A stretch of DNA of 6,219 bases from DASYSA01 sp036003885 (GTDB taxonomy: Bacteria; Acidobacteriota; Blastocatellia; UBA7656). The position numbers were made by a program, and so were the translations under genes. Of the stretch, positions 1 to 6,219 are shown piece after piece (positions within the stretch are counted from its first letter, which is position 1; each line of letters begins with the position of its first letter). The stretch is taken from assembly GCA_036003885.1 (NCBI GenBank), contig DASYSA010000065.1, positions 1 to 6,219 of the forward strand, written 5' to 3'. The notes under the pieces were generated by a model. The model had not been told where the DNA came from and searched no databases. It saw only the letters and a list, made by a program, of their open reading frames with translations.

Positions 1-1038
1 ACGACTACAATACACCAGCACTCCTTTTGTGGGGCGTTTCAAGTCCTCCTCGGTTCCAGCCTCCTCAGTCAATACACGTTCGAAGAGAAGCGAAGAATTA
101 ACGATCACCTGAGGGCCGGCCAGATAATCCTGAAACGTGTCGAATTATTGGAAGAGGGGGATGTTCGCGAGATTCCACCTGGAAGGCAATATATACACTC
201 TTTGTTCCATCTTGATCGTCCCTCAGCCAGCATTATCATTAGGACACAGCAGACCCTCAGCGGATTGCCCCAATACAATTATCTTAAGCCCTCCTTTGCG
301 ATGGACCCCTTCTTTAAGTCGGCCGCCATTATCAAGAAGGTCCAGAGCGCCTCTCTCCTTCTGAGCATGAACCACCCGGATTCAGATAACCTGATCGGCG
401 AGCTACTTTCCTGCTCTGACTTTCAGACGGCTTTTCCAGTATTGGAGCTCTTATATGATCACCTTACGAATAACCCGCTAGAGAAGGCCTTCGGGCTCTC
501 AACGGGCAAAGAGCGATTCGACGCTCTTCTCGAAATAGCCCGCCATCGCCACGGCGAGATCGTCGATCTAATATTTCCTATAATTGACGAGAACCGCAGA
601 CAACATTACCTTATTCAAAGGCGCGGACAGATCACGAGTAACGATCACAGGTTTTTCCTCGCTCTGCTATTAAATGTACCGGACAGGGCGAAGGTTCTTG
701 AGTTGGTGACACAACGCTTCCCTGAACAGAACCCGGTCAATACCATTACCGATTGGGTTGAAGAACTCGCGAACACAAGAGTGGCAGGGTCATCCGAACC
801 GAATGTGCTCGGGATCGATGATATCGATGAGGATTATTTGTTCGTCCTCCAATGTTTGCTTGAAGGTCGCACACTCGAGCAGACGAAGGCCGCCTTCGAG
901 GAGGAGTTTCAAGCGGAGGATGCCGCGGGTCTCGGCGACACAATAGAGAAGTGTTACTTTGCGATCCAGAATTCAATGCTCTTCAGATCAATATTCCTCG
1001 ATTCATCACTTTCGGTGGCGGCAGCCACAGTCACCTGA
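1..1038 (+). CDS. Cupin-fold, probably metal-binding protein with alpha-helical C-terminal domain, unknown function (5' partial)
   Basis: The frame is open from the first base, so the gene starts upstream. The TTG at 148 lies inside the cupin domain and is not a credible start. 345 residues are visible. Numbered from the window edge, H5-Q-H7 followed by Q14 and G18 fits cupin motif 1, with Gln in place of the usual Glu. G53-x5-P59-P-G61 followed by H66-SLF-H70 fits cupin motif 2. H5, H7 and H66 would be metal ligands, perhaps with Q14. From about residue 100 the protein is rich in Leu, Glu and Arg and predicted mainly helical, ending in an acidic helical stretch and a hydrophobic tail. No signal peptide or membrane segment is visible in the part present. 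Substrate and reaction are unknown: cupins include dioxygenases, isomerases and non-enzymatic binding proteins. Codon use is more AT-rich (many ATA, TTA and AAT codons) than in the ligase gene downstream. The cupin call is fairly firm; function is open. Confidence 0.72.
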   Translation, partial: TTTIHQHSFCGAFQVLLGSSLLSQYTFEEKRRINDHLRAGQIILKRVELLEEGDVREIPPGRQYIHSLFHLDRPSASIIIRTQQTLSGLPQYNYLKPSFAMDPFFKSAAIIKKVQSASLLLSMNHPDSDNLIGELLSCSDFQTAFPVLELLYDHLTNNPLEKAFGLSTGKERFDALLEIARHRHGEIVDLIFPIIDENRRQHYLIQRRGQITSNDHRFFLALLLNVPDRAKVLELVTQRFPEQNPVNTITDWVEELANTRVAGSSEPNVLGIDDIDEDYLFVLQCLLEGRTLEQTKAAFEEEFQAEDAAGLGDTIEKCYFAIQNSMLFRSIFLDSSLSVAAATVT

Positions 1039-1179
1039 CAGTCTGAACTCCGCGTCGATCCTCATGCGTGAGAGCTCGCGCAAAGAAGGCTACGGTACAC
1101 GGCCTGATCTATATGCACCACGGGCAAGCCTCTTCGTCGCGCAATCGACGTTGAGAGGCTCACGCTGACCAAACACTTT
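1039..1179. other. Intergenic gap, no gene recognised
   Basis: 141 bases between the cupin-like gene and the GT-C-like gene. It holds a small hairpin at 1066-1081 (GCGTGA, four-base loop, TCGCGC, one G-U pair) without a following T-run, so it is at best a weak terminator. I see no convincing -35/-10 promoter pair and no small gene with a ribosome binding site. Confidence 0.4.
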
Positions 1180-2376
1180 ATGAAGCGCAACTTGAACGGC
1201 AGGCGATTCGTGAGACAATCCCTTCCGTGGCTAGCACTGTCTTGCTCTGTGTTGCTTTACTGCCTGCACTTTTTTGCCGGAGGCGGGCGCGCAAAACTCA
1301 TCACCGATAGTGCTGCTTACCTGGCGATGGCCGGTGGCGACCATCTACCTGCTCCGTACAGCTCGCGCGTTTTAGAACCATTCATCGGCTCGGTCATCGC
1401 CTCTGCTTTCGGCATATCCACTCTTGCGGCTTTCCAGATACTGACGCCTGCCGTACTTCTTGCTTCGCTGCTCTTGCTGCGAAAGATCATCAGCAGGCAA
1501 GGAGGTTCTGTTGAGTGGCAGGCTGCCGTTTTATTGGCATTCGGGTCCTCGCTGGCGGTTACGTTTGGCTATACGCCGGTAATGGTCGATCCTCTATTGA
1601 TCTTGCTCACCTGCTTAACGATTACGGCCCTTGATGGCGGTCACTTTGCAGGAGCAGTTGTGTTGGCGACTCTAGCCGCATTGACCAAAGAGTACGGACT
1701 TTTACTCGGCCTTGTAGTCTCACTCGTTGCCTATCGTCGGGGTTATCGTAGGCTTGCATATGCTGGATCGCTCCTGCCAGTCATCGCGCTGCTGCTCACG
1801 ACGTTGACTGCGCCAGGTTCCTCAGGCGCCGGCTTTGTCGGTTGGCAGAGTTTCATCTCTGCGATGTTCGGCTACCACAAGTACTTGTTTGAGTTTCGGG
1901 GCGGATCCGAGTATCCCAAACTTCTATATATGTGGTCGTGGTCGGCGCTGTGGCCTGTTCTGATGATTGCAGTGAGCGTCGTTCTGTCTCGCATTCGGAA
2001 CCACATTAAGATGGGGAATCAGGAAGTTGCGTTTGTGTTGATGCTGGTCGCCTTACCATTCCTGCTTCTTGGGGATTGGGGAAGATCGCTGCTGATCGTA
2101 GTCCCATTCGGCTGCGCCGTCGCTACCTCCCATGACTTAGTCCGATGTGGGCGGTTTACCGCGCTTCTCGCGGTAGGCGGACTAGCAACATCGTTAGCCC
2201 GTCCTTTTCACAGCGAGCCCCTGCCGCCACAGGCCGTGATGCTCACGATGACTGTTATCAGCATGGCGTCAGCCCTGCTGATTGCAGTGAAGATCCTCCG
2301 CTTCGCGCCCTCCGGTTCCACCTCCCCGCTCGACCCAAGATTGGACAATCCCACACCCGAGCTCGTGACCCGATAG
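1180..2376 (+). CDS. Polytopic membrane protein, probable GT-C-type glycosyltransferase
   Basis: 398 residues. A basic N-terminus is followed by a membrane segment near residues 15-33 and then several more hydrophobic segments out to about residue 375, with a short polar tail. The loop after the first segment carries D43 in a DSAAYLAMA stretch and then YSSRVLEP (residues 60-67). Further on are D137-P, LTKEYG (168-173) and GDWGRS (298-303). An acidic residue in the first periplasmic loop, followed by an R-x-x-x-P element and a K-E pair after a membrane helix, is the layout seen in GT-C enzymes. These transfer sugars from polyprenyl-phosphate donors on the outer face of the inner membrane. The specific acceptor and sugar cannot be read. 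ATG 1180 is the only normal start after the in-frame stop at 1105, but it has no good Shine-Dalgarno sequence: GAGAGG at 1153-1158 is too far away. The ligase-like gene follows closely. A non-catalytic membrane protein remains possible. Confidence 0.6.
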   Translation: MKRNLNGRRFVRQSLPWLALSCSVLLYCLHFFAGGGRAKLITDSAAYLAMAGGDHLPAPYSSRVLEPFIGSVIASAFGISTLAAFQILTPAVLLASLLLLRKIISRQGGSVEWQAAVLLAFGSSLAVTFGYTPVMVDPLLILLTCLTITALDGGHFAGAVVLATLAALTKEYGLLLGLVVSLVAYRRGYRRLAYAGSLLPVIALLLTTLTAPGSSGAGFVGWQSFISAMFGYHKYLFEFRGGSEYPKLLYMWSWSALWPVLMIAVSVVLSRIRNHIKMGNQEVAFVLMLVALPFLLLGDWGRSLLIVVPFGCAVATSHDLVRCGRFTALLAVGGLATSLARPFHSEPLPPQAVMLTMTVISMASALLIAVKILRFAPSGSTSPLDPRLDNPTPELVTR

Positions 2377-2427
2377 TTGAGATACAACCATAGCGCGGCA
2401 GATGGTTCCTCTCGTCAACTCCGGACG

Positions 2428-3624
2428 ATGTCACGTATAGTCCTCGCCCTCTACCTCACTTCAATCGCCCTGTTGCCCTGGACCTGGTTTCCACCATTCC
2501 CCTGGCTTCACGAGCACGCTCAGTGGAGTGACGCAGTATTCGCCGCAGCAGCAGCGGCGTGGCTGATCGAACGTTGGCAGCTTGGCGACTGGCCCCGGCT
2601 GCGGCCGGCGCACGCGGCACTGGCACTCTACTTATTGTTCGCGTCCCTTTCTCTACTGATTGCTACACCCAATCCACGAGCCGGCGCGCCGAAACTCCTT
2701 GGGGTTGCTGAGCTCTGTACTCTCGCCTTCATTACGTCGGAGATCGCATCGCGACCCGGACTCTCGCGCAGCCTCGCGCGAGTTGTTGCATTAACCTCGC
2801 TCTTCACCGCCGCCGCCGCGCTTGCCGGTCTGCTCCTCTTCTACGCAGGCGTCGGCTCGCCATTGATTGGAATATACGGCGAGCTTGAACCCTCACCTTG
2901 GTATGCCCGGGTGCAGGCGTGCACTTATAATCCGAACCTGCTGGCGAGCTTTTGCATCTTTGCGGCGGCGATAACCGCCCGTCGAGAAGGGGAGCTCAGT
3001 CCGTGGCTGCGGCGAATCACCCTCGCGGCCTTGTGGATCACCGTCCTTCTCACCTTCTCGCGCGGCATACTTGCCTTCGCGCTTTCTGCCGCAATCCGAT
3101 CCGCCGACACTCCACGCCGCCGTGCGCTCGCTACTGTCTTCGGCACAGCCTGCGCGGTGCTCATCTTGTCGCTCACCTTCTGGAGACCCTTACTCAATCC
3201 AGCCCGCCCGTTCGACACACGCTTTGAGCCTGCGCCTTCCGCCCGCTATCAGGCGATGGTGTCATCGCTCGCCGCCGTGGTCGCGCACCCAGTTCTTGGC
3301 AGCGGACTGGACACTCATCCCGCAGTCTCTCAGGGTAGAACATTCGACGCTCACTGTACTCCTATCAACATTGCTGCTACTCTCGGCCTCCCCGCGTTGG
3401 TCACGTTCACCGGGCTGTTTGTCATACTCTGGCGAAAGCGCCGGCTACCTGTAGACCTTGCCTTGTGGGGTGGTTTGGCGGGACTTGCGGTGGACGCACT
3501 TGCGCAGGACATAGAAGACTTTCGCCACCTCTGGGTCTTGATCGGGCTGGCGGGAGTGAATGGGGCCGAGCCGGCCCCGCAGTCCTCGACGGGTCGCCTC
3601 GAGAGTTCGGTCCTGGCCGATTGA
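2428..3624 (+). CDS. O-antigen ligase / Wzy polymerase superfamily membrane protein
   Basis: 398 residues from the ATG at 2428. About ten hydrophobic segments are visible. Family signatures are YNPN (residues 167-170), TFSRG with R212 after a membrane helix, and then a long periplasmic region with HPVLGSGLD (287-295) and an H309-x4-N314 element (AHCTPIN) before LGLPAL. The conserved Arg plus the HP-x-x-G-x-G and H...N pattern are typical of Wzy_C/WaaL-type proteins. These join or polymerise undecaprenyl-linked glycans, or glycosylate proteins (PglL type), at the periplasmic face of the inner membrane. Which of these three it does cannot be decided from sequence alone. The frame is open back to TTG 2377, directly after the upstream stop codon, but the extra 17 residues are polar and look like read-back. 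ATG 2428 precedes the first membrane helix and is preferred, although no strong Shine-Dalgarno sequence precedes either start. Probably co-transcribed with the GT-C-like gene 51 bases upstream. Confidence 0.85.
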   Translation: MSRIVLALYLTSIALLPWTWFPPFPWLHEHAQWSDAVFAAAAAAWLIERWQLGDWPRLRPAHAALALYLLFASLSLLIATPNPRAGAPKLLGVAELCTLAFITSEIASRPGLSRSLARVVALTSLFTAAAALAGLLLFYAGVGSPLIGIYGELEPSPWYARVQACTYNPNLLASFCIFAAAITARREGELSPWLRRITLAALWITVLLTFSRGILAFALSAAIRSADTPRRRALATVFGTACAVLILSLTFWRPLLNPARPFDTRFEPAPSARYQAMVSSLAAVVAHPVLGSGLDTHPAVSQGRTFDAHCTPINIAATLGLPALVTFTGLFVILWRKRRLPVDLALWGGLAGLAVDALAQDIEDFRHLWVLIGLAGVNGAEPAPQSSTGRLESSVLAD

Positions 3625-3683
3625 CCCCGACCCGAATCTACAGGGACCGGTAGTGATCACGCGGCGGGCGGGACTGAGCACGT

Positions 3684-4508
3684 CTACCTCACCTGTTCCA
3701 GGAGGTGAAACCGCGTAAAGCCGAGGATTAGTCTGATAATCTCGCGAGTCCTCTCACTGTCGTGCCACAGATCAAACGCGTGCGGAGCCGCAGAGTGATT
3801 CACGAATGTGACCGGTAAATTGCAAATCAACGCTTTGGCCATAAAGAGGTCAATCGTTTCGTTCAGGTGAGGAAACTGGTCTTGGCCCGCTCTCACGATG
3901 AACAGAGGGATATCTTTTGGGAGGTCATTGACTGATTTTCCAGCGCACGGATTGACGAATCCCCATTGCTTCGCCGCCTCAGCCACGCTGGCACACCCTT
4001 CCAGGTCCAGCATGAATCCATAGCAAAGGACGGCACACTTTAGATAGTCCCAGGCTTCCTGCATCAGAACCGATAACGCATTCGGAACATTGCCAGAGCA
4101 GGACCATACCCCGATCCTGTTCTCGTCAATTCCCAATGACGGTGCGTTCTCTCGAATGTTTTGAAGTAGTGCCTGAATATCTGGTGCGGGATCTCTATTG
4201 GTGTAGGTTAGTGCCACAAGCCCGGAGGCAGCCGCCAATTTCGCCCACGAAATGTAAGATCCCATCTCCTTTTGCTTGCAGCCCAACATCGCCTGAAATC
4301 CTGGATCAGGATATCCAAGCACGAACACAACGGCCGGAATCCTGGCTCCACGCTTGAAGTCAGGTGGATAGTAGATGTCCATTGTTAGCGAACCTGGATC
4401 AGTCACTCGATATTCAAGGTCCTGCACAATTCGCACGTCATTCACACCGGGTAAGTGGTAGACCACCGTTTTCTTCAGCCAGTCATTTTGCTGAGCTTCC
4501 TGGTTCAT
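3684..4508 (-). CDS. Alpha/beta hydrolase, dienelactone hydrolase-like
   Basis: 274 residues from the ATG at 4508-4506. An upstream in-frame ATG at 4538 would add ten basic residues, but the strong Shine-Dalgarno sequence sits just before 4508, which decides the start. No signal peptide, so probably cytoplasmic. The fold reads as a beta-strand region (MDIYYP, residues 43-48), an oxyanion-hole region after strand 3 (VFVLGYPDPG, 61-70), a nucleophile elbow IGVWSCSGN with S138, an acid turn RAGQDQF with D210, and catalytic H243 in APHAFD. S138/D210/H243 is a complete Ser-Asp-His triad, and the spacing and PHAFD motif resemble dienelactone hydrolase and related esterases or peptidases. The elbow is S-x-S-x-N rather than the common G-x-S-x-G. 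Substrate unknown: small esters or lactones are plausible. It lies 48 bases downstream of the NTF2-like gene on the same strand and converges with the ligase gene, ending 59 bases from it. Confidence 0.85.
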   Translation of the reverse strand: MNQEAQQNDWLKKTVVYHLPGVNDVRIVQDLEYRVTDPGSLTMDIYYPPDFKRGARIPAVVFVLGYPDPGFQAMLGCKQKEMGSYISWAKLAAASGLVALTYTNRDPAPDIQALLQNIRENAPSLGIDENRIGVWSCSGNVPNALSVLMQEAWDYLKCAVLCYGFMLDLEGCASVAEAAKQWGFVNPCAGKSVNDLPKDIPLFIVRAGQDQFPHLNETIDLFMAKALICNLPVTFVNHSAAPHAFDLWHDSERTREIIRLILGFTRFHLLEQVR

Positions 4509-4510
4509 AT

Positions 4511-4520
4511 CTTCTTTCCT
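4511..4520 (-). promoter_or_regulatory. Ribosome binding site of the hydrolase gene
   Basis: Read on the minus strand this is AGGAAAGAAG. The AGGA core at 4520-4517 lies 8 bases before the ATG at 4508. The same purine run falls inside the coding region if translation started at ATG 4538, so it argues for the shorter, 274-residue protein. Confidence 0.75.
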
Positions 4521-4556
4521 TTTTGCAGGTCGATGCATGCTGAAGACTTGCGCTCG

Positions 4557-5432
4557 CTATTTTCCGCTGTCCATGTGCCAGCCGGGGTTCAACCATTGGC
4601 CGTTTCGATTCACGAAGAACTCCGTCACTCGGCCGGATTGCCGGGACCGCTGTCCATTGACTTCCAACTCGTACAGATAAGTCGAATATACAACCGCCGT
4701 GTAACCGTAGCACTGGATTTCCGTCCTCGGGAACTCGAGGCGCACAAGCTTTCCACCGCTCTTCGCGAATTGTGCGGAGCTGTCGAGAACTGCCATTCGA
4801 TTGCCGAACTTGTCTCCCCCAGGTTCGATCGTTAGCGTCTCGTCCGGGATCAGCTTTTCCAGCGTCGAGCGATCACCCGCGAAATAAGCTCGCCAGACGG
4901 CCTCGCGTGCGTCAAGCAATCGTTTCTTTGCCTGCTCCGGCAGGGTTCTCAACGTCTGATACTGCTCCGCGACGGACTCCGGATGGAGCTCCGTATCGCT
5001 GCCTGTCTGGATCCACTGGCCGTTTTGCTTCGTGTAAAAGTCCGCGATGCGAAGAGTGCGTTTCACCGGACCGTCCGGCGTGTTCGCCTCGACCTCAGCG
5101 GTGAAGCATACAAAGGCCGCATCCCCTTTGAAGATCATGTCGAATTCGCGCATCTTATAGCTTTTCATGCCGAAGGGACTAGCGGGGTCGACGTAGTTGT
5201 TGTTCATATACCCGTCGACACCGCGAATCATCGTGCGCGACCCTTCCAGGTATCCTAACCAGTTCCGTTCGTGCGTGGCGCGGAGCTCCGCGGCATCTTT
5301 CTTGATGAAGGCCTGGAAGATGCGGTCGATGTGGGCGCGAATCGCCTCGCGGTCACCCGCGCGATCATCCTGCGGCGCTGCTCCGAGCGTTGCCGCGAGG
5401 ACAAGAAACACTGCAAGGCTATAATGTCTCAT
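4557..5432 (-). CDS. Secreted protein with two tandem NTF2-like (SnoaL/DUF4440-type) domains
   Basis: 291 residues. The N-terminus (MRHYSLAVFLVLAATLGAA) is a typical Sec signal peptide: basic, then a hydrophobic core, with likely cleavage near residues 18-19, so the mature protein is periplasmic or exported. Two similar cone-shaped domains follow, at about residues 27-150 and 168-288. Each starts with an amphipathic helix containing an aromatic/acidic pattern (IFQAFIKKD; VWRAYFAGD) and ends with a matching strand pair (RIADFYTKQNGQW; RVTEFFVNRNGQW), which points to internal duplication. The NTF2-like fold serves as a ligand-binding pocket, an isomerase or hydratase, or a structural unit. No catalytic set is obvious, so function is not assigned. 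ATG 5432 is supported by AAAGGA five bases upstream, and an in-frame stop lies a few codons before it. It may be co-transcribed with the hydrolase downstream; the permease upstream is 123 bases away. Confidence 0.82.
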   Translation of the reverse strand: MRHYSLAVFLVLAATLGAAPQDDRAGDREAIRAHIDRIFQAFIKKDAAELRATHERNWLGYLEGSRTMIRGVDGYMNNNYVDPASPFGMKSYKMREFDMIFKGDAAFVCFTAEVEANTPDGPVKRTLRIADFYTKQNGQWIQTGSDTELHPESVAEQYQTLRTLPEQAKKRLLDAREAVWRAYFAGDRSTLEKLIPDETLTIEPGGDKFGNRMAVLDSSAQFAKSGGKLVRLEFPRTEIQCYGYTAVVYSTYLYELEVNGQRSRQSGRVTEFFVNRNGQWLNPGWHMDSGK

Positions 5433-5555
5433 GTCTATCCTTTCTGAGGTCTACGGCGCCGAAACAGTCCTCCTGGTTTGCCGGGACCTTCGATGAGCTG
5501 CGGTGAACGCATGTGTTGTTAAAGTCAGCTGAGAACTGAGTTCGAGATCCAACTC
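5433..5555. other. Intergenic gap between permease and NTF2-like gene
   Basis: 123 bases on the shared minus strand. It contains a perfect short palindrome GAACT-C-AGTTC (plus-strand positions 5533-5543) just after the permease stop, and a consensus AGGAGG on the minus strand (5474-5469) with no start codon at a usable distance. There is no T-run terminator and no clear sigma-70 promoter. Whether the two genes form one operon cannot be settled from this. Confidence 0.4.
5438..5443 (-). promoter_or_regulatory. Ribosome binding site of the NTF2-like gene
   Basis: Read on the minus strand this is AAAGGA, five bases before ATG 5432. The spacing is on the short side but usable, and it supports the start that yields a clean signal peptide. 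Confidence 0.65.
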
Positions 5556-6219
5556 TTACTCGCAGCGCAGCGCAATCATCGGATCTACCTTCGTCGCCCG
5601 ACGAGCGGGAATGTAGTTGGCCAACAAGGCCACGCCGACAAGCAGCAACGCCACCGCGGCAAAAGTCACAGGATCCGTAGCGCTGATACCAAAGAGTAAG
5701 CCTGACATCAAGCGAGTCAGGGCCAGCGCAGCGACGAGGCCAAGTCCGGCACCGGTCGCCGTCAACAGCACTCCTTTTGCGATAACCAGCTTGACCACAT
5801 GTCGCGGTTGCGCGCCCAGGGCCGTTCGTATGCCTATCTCATGCGTCCGCTGATTGACGGAATATGAGACAACTCCATAGATCCCCACAGTGGCCAGCAG
5901 GAGCGCCAGGCCGCCGAAGATTCCAGACAGCAGGGCGGTAAAGCTCCTGGGCGCGACAGCCCTTTTAACATATTCGGTCAGCGGGCGAACTTTGGAGATC
6001 GCGAGATCTTTATCGAGTGCACGGAGTTCGCTGCGAATCGGAGCAATCAGGGCCAGTGGATCACCCTTCGCCTTCACCACGTAGCTCAGATGAGGTCGCG
6101 CGCTCCGCGGATACGGAATGTAGATCTGGCCGCGACCTGCGCTGGCCAGGTCCTGGTTTTTGATATGTTCCACCACTCCGATCACCACCCCCCAGCGTGG
6201 CACGAACTCCCAATCGTTG
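5556..6219 (-). CDS. MacB/FtsX-family ABC transporter permease, C-terminal part (5' partial, ADOP-like)
   Basis: The frame is open to the right edge (last complete codon 6218-6216), so the gene begins outside the window. 220 residues are visible. The GTG at 6203 is internal and not the true start. Numbered from the edge, residues 1-85 are the end of the periplasmic MacB core domain. Membrane helices follow at about 94-118, 143-166 and 184-201. Between the first two lies the cytoplasmic EIGIRTALGA coupling segment (near 127-136). The protein ends with IPARRATKVDPMIALRCE (203-220), the canonical FtsX-domain tail. MacB-type permeases work with an ATPase to drive periplasmic export or envelope mechanics by mechanotransmission. 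The tail and the LLFGISATDPVTF stretch closely resemble the large orphan permeases (ADOP) of Acidobacteriota, which often lack a linked ATPase gene. Substrate unknown. No ATPase or partner gene lies downstream in the window. Confidence 0.92.
   Translation of the reverse strand, partial: NDWEFVPRWGVVIGVVEHIKNQDLASAGRGQIYIPYPRSARPHLSYVVKAKGDPLALIAPIRSELRALDKDLAISKVRPLTEYVKRAVAPRSFTALLSGIFGGLALLLATVGIYGVVSYSVNQRTHEIGIRTALGAQPRHVVKLVIAKGVLLTATGAGLGLVAALALTRLMSGLLFGISATDPVTFAAVALLLVGVALLANYIPARRATKVDPMIALRCE

Noticed and set aside
984..1041. An alternative reading frame across the end of the cupin-like gene gives a protein-like tail (NIPRFITFGGGSHSHLTV then stop), which could hint at a frameshift.
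   Set aside because: The main frame reads through an acidic helical stretch to a natural-looking end (LFRSIF) before its stop. I see no homopolymer slip site, and the alternative tail has no extended open frame upstream.
1066..1081. A small GC-rich hairpin downstream of the cupin-like gene, a possible intrinsic terminator.
   Set aside because: The stem is six pairs including a G-U, and it is followed by AAAGAAGG rather than a T-run, so it is not called as a terminator.
2925..3218. A 97-residue open frame on the minus strand inside the ligase gene, rich in Arg, Ala and Lys.
   Set aside because: It is antisense to a well-supported gene in GC-rich DNA, has no ribosome binding site or family signature, and its basic composition is what antisense of GC-rich coding sequence commonly yields.
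3689..3708. An inverted repeat TCACCT...AGGTGA near the junction of the convergent genes, a possible bidirectional terminator.
   Set aside because: It lies inside the last codons of the hydrolase gene, has only a six-base stem and no T-run on either side. The true gap, 3625-3683, shows no better hairpin.
4455..4835. A 126-residue plus-strand open frame across the junction of the hydrolase and NTF2-like genes, starting with a hydrophobic stretch.
   Set aside because: It overlaps the two well-supported minus-strand genes and their ribosome binding site. The hydrophobic stretch is the antisense of purine-rich DNA, and the rest lacks protein-like features.
16..5779. A 14-base direct repeat, CAGCACTCCTTTTG, at 16-29 and 5766-5779.
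   Set aside because: The copies lie in unrelated genes, read in opposite coding senses, with no flanking similarity. A single match of this length in a 6 kb window is plausible by chance.

Overview
The window looks like ordinary bacterial chromosome of moderate to high GC. The lineage is probably Acidobacteriota or a near relative. That is an inference, resting mainly on the right-edge gene, whose C-terminus closely resembles the large MacB/FtsX-type permeases (ADOP style) that are abundant in that phylum. There are no rRNA or tRNA genes, no CRISPR array, and no transposase or integrase. Six protein genes fill almost all of the DNA, and two of them run off the window edges.

Left half, plus strand (1-3624). 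A 5'-truncated gene encodes a cupin-fold, probably metal-binding protein with a long alpha-helical C-terminal region and no known function. After a 141-base gap come two closely spaced genes for polytopic membrane proteins. The first looks like a GT-C-type glycosyltransferase (lipid-linked sugar donor class). The second belongs to the O-antigen ligase/Wzy polymerase superfamily. Together they suggest a small surface-glycan assembly unit, although no sugar-nucleotide, flippase or soluble glycosyltransferase genes are visible here.

Right half, minus strand (3684-6219), convergent with the left half. In transcription order these are the C-terminal part of an ABC-type MacB/FtsX permease, a secreted protein with two tandem NTF2-like (SnoaL/DUF4440-type) domains, and a cytoplasmic alpha/beta hydrolase of the dienelactone-hydrolase type. 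The last two genes are 48 bases apart and each has a good Shine-Dalgarno sequence, so they may be co-transcribed. The permease is separated from them by 123 bases and may be a separate unit.

No clear new system is visible. The points most worth a second look are the uncharacterised cupin/helical protein, the isolated GT-C-like plus ligase pair, and the double-NTF2 secreted protein paired with a hydrolase that has a non-standard nucleophile elbow.
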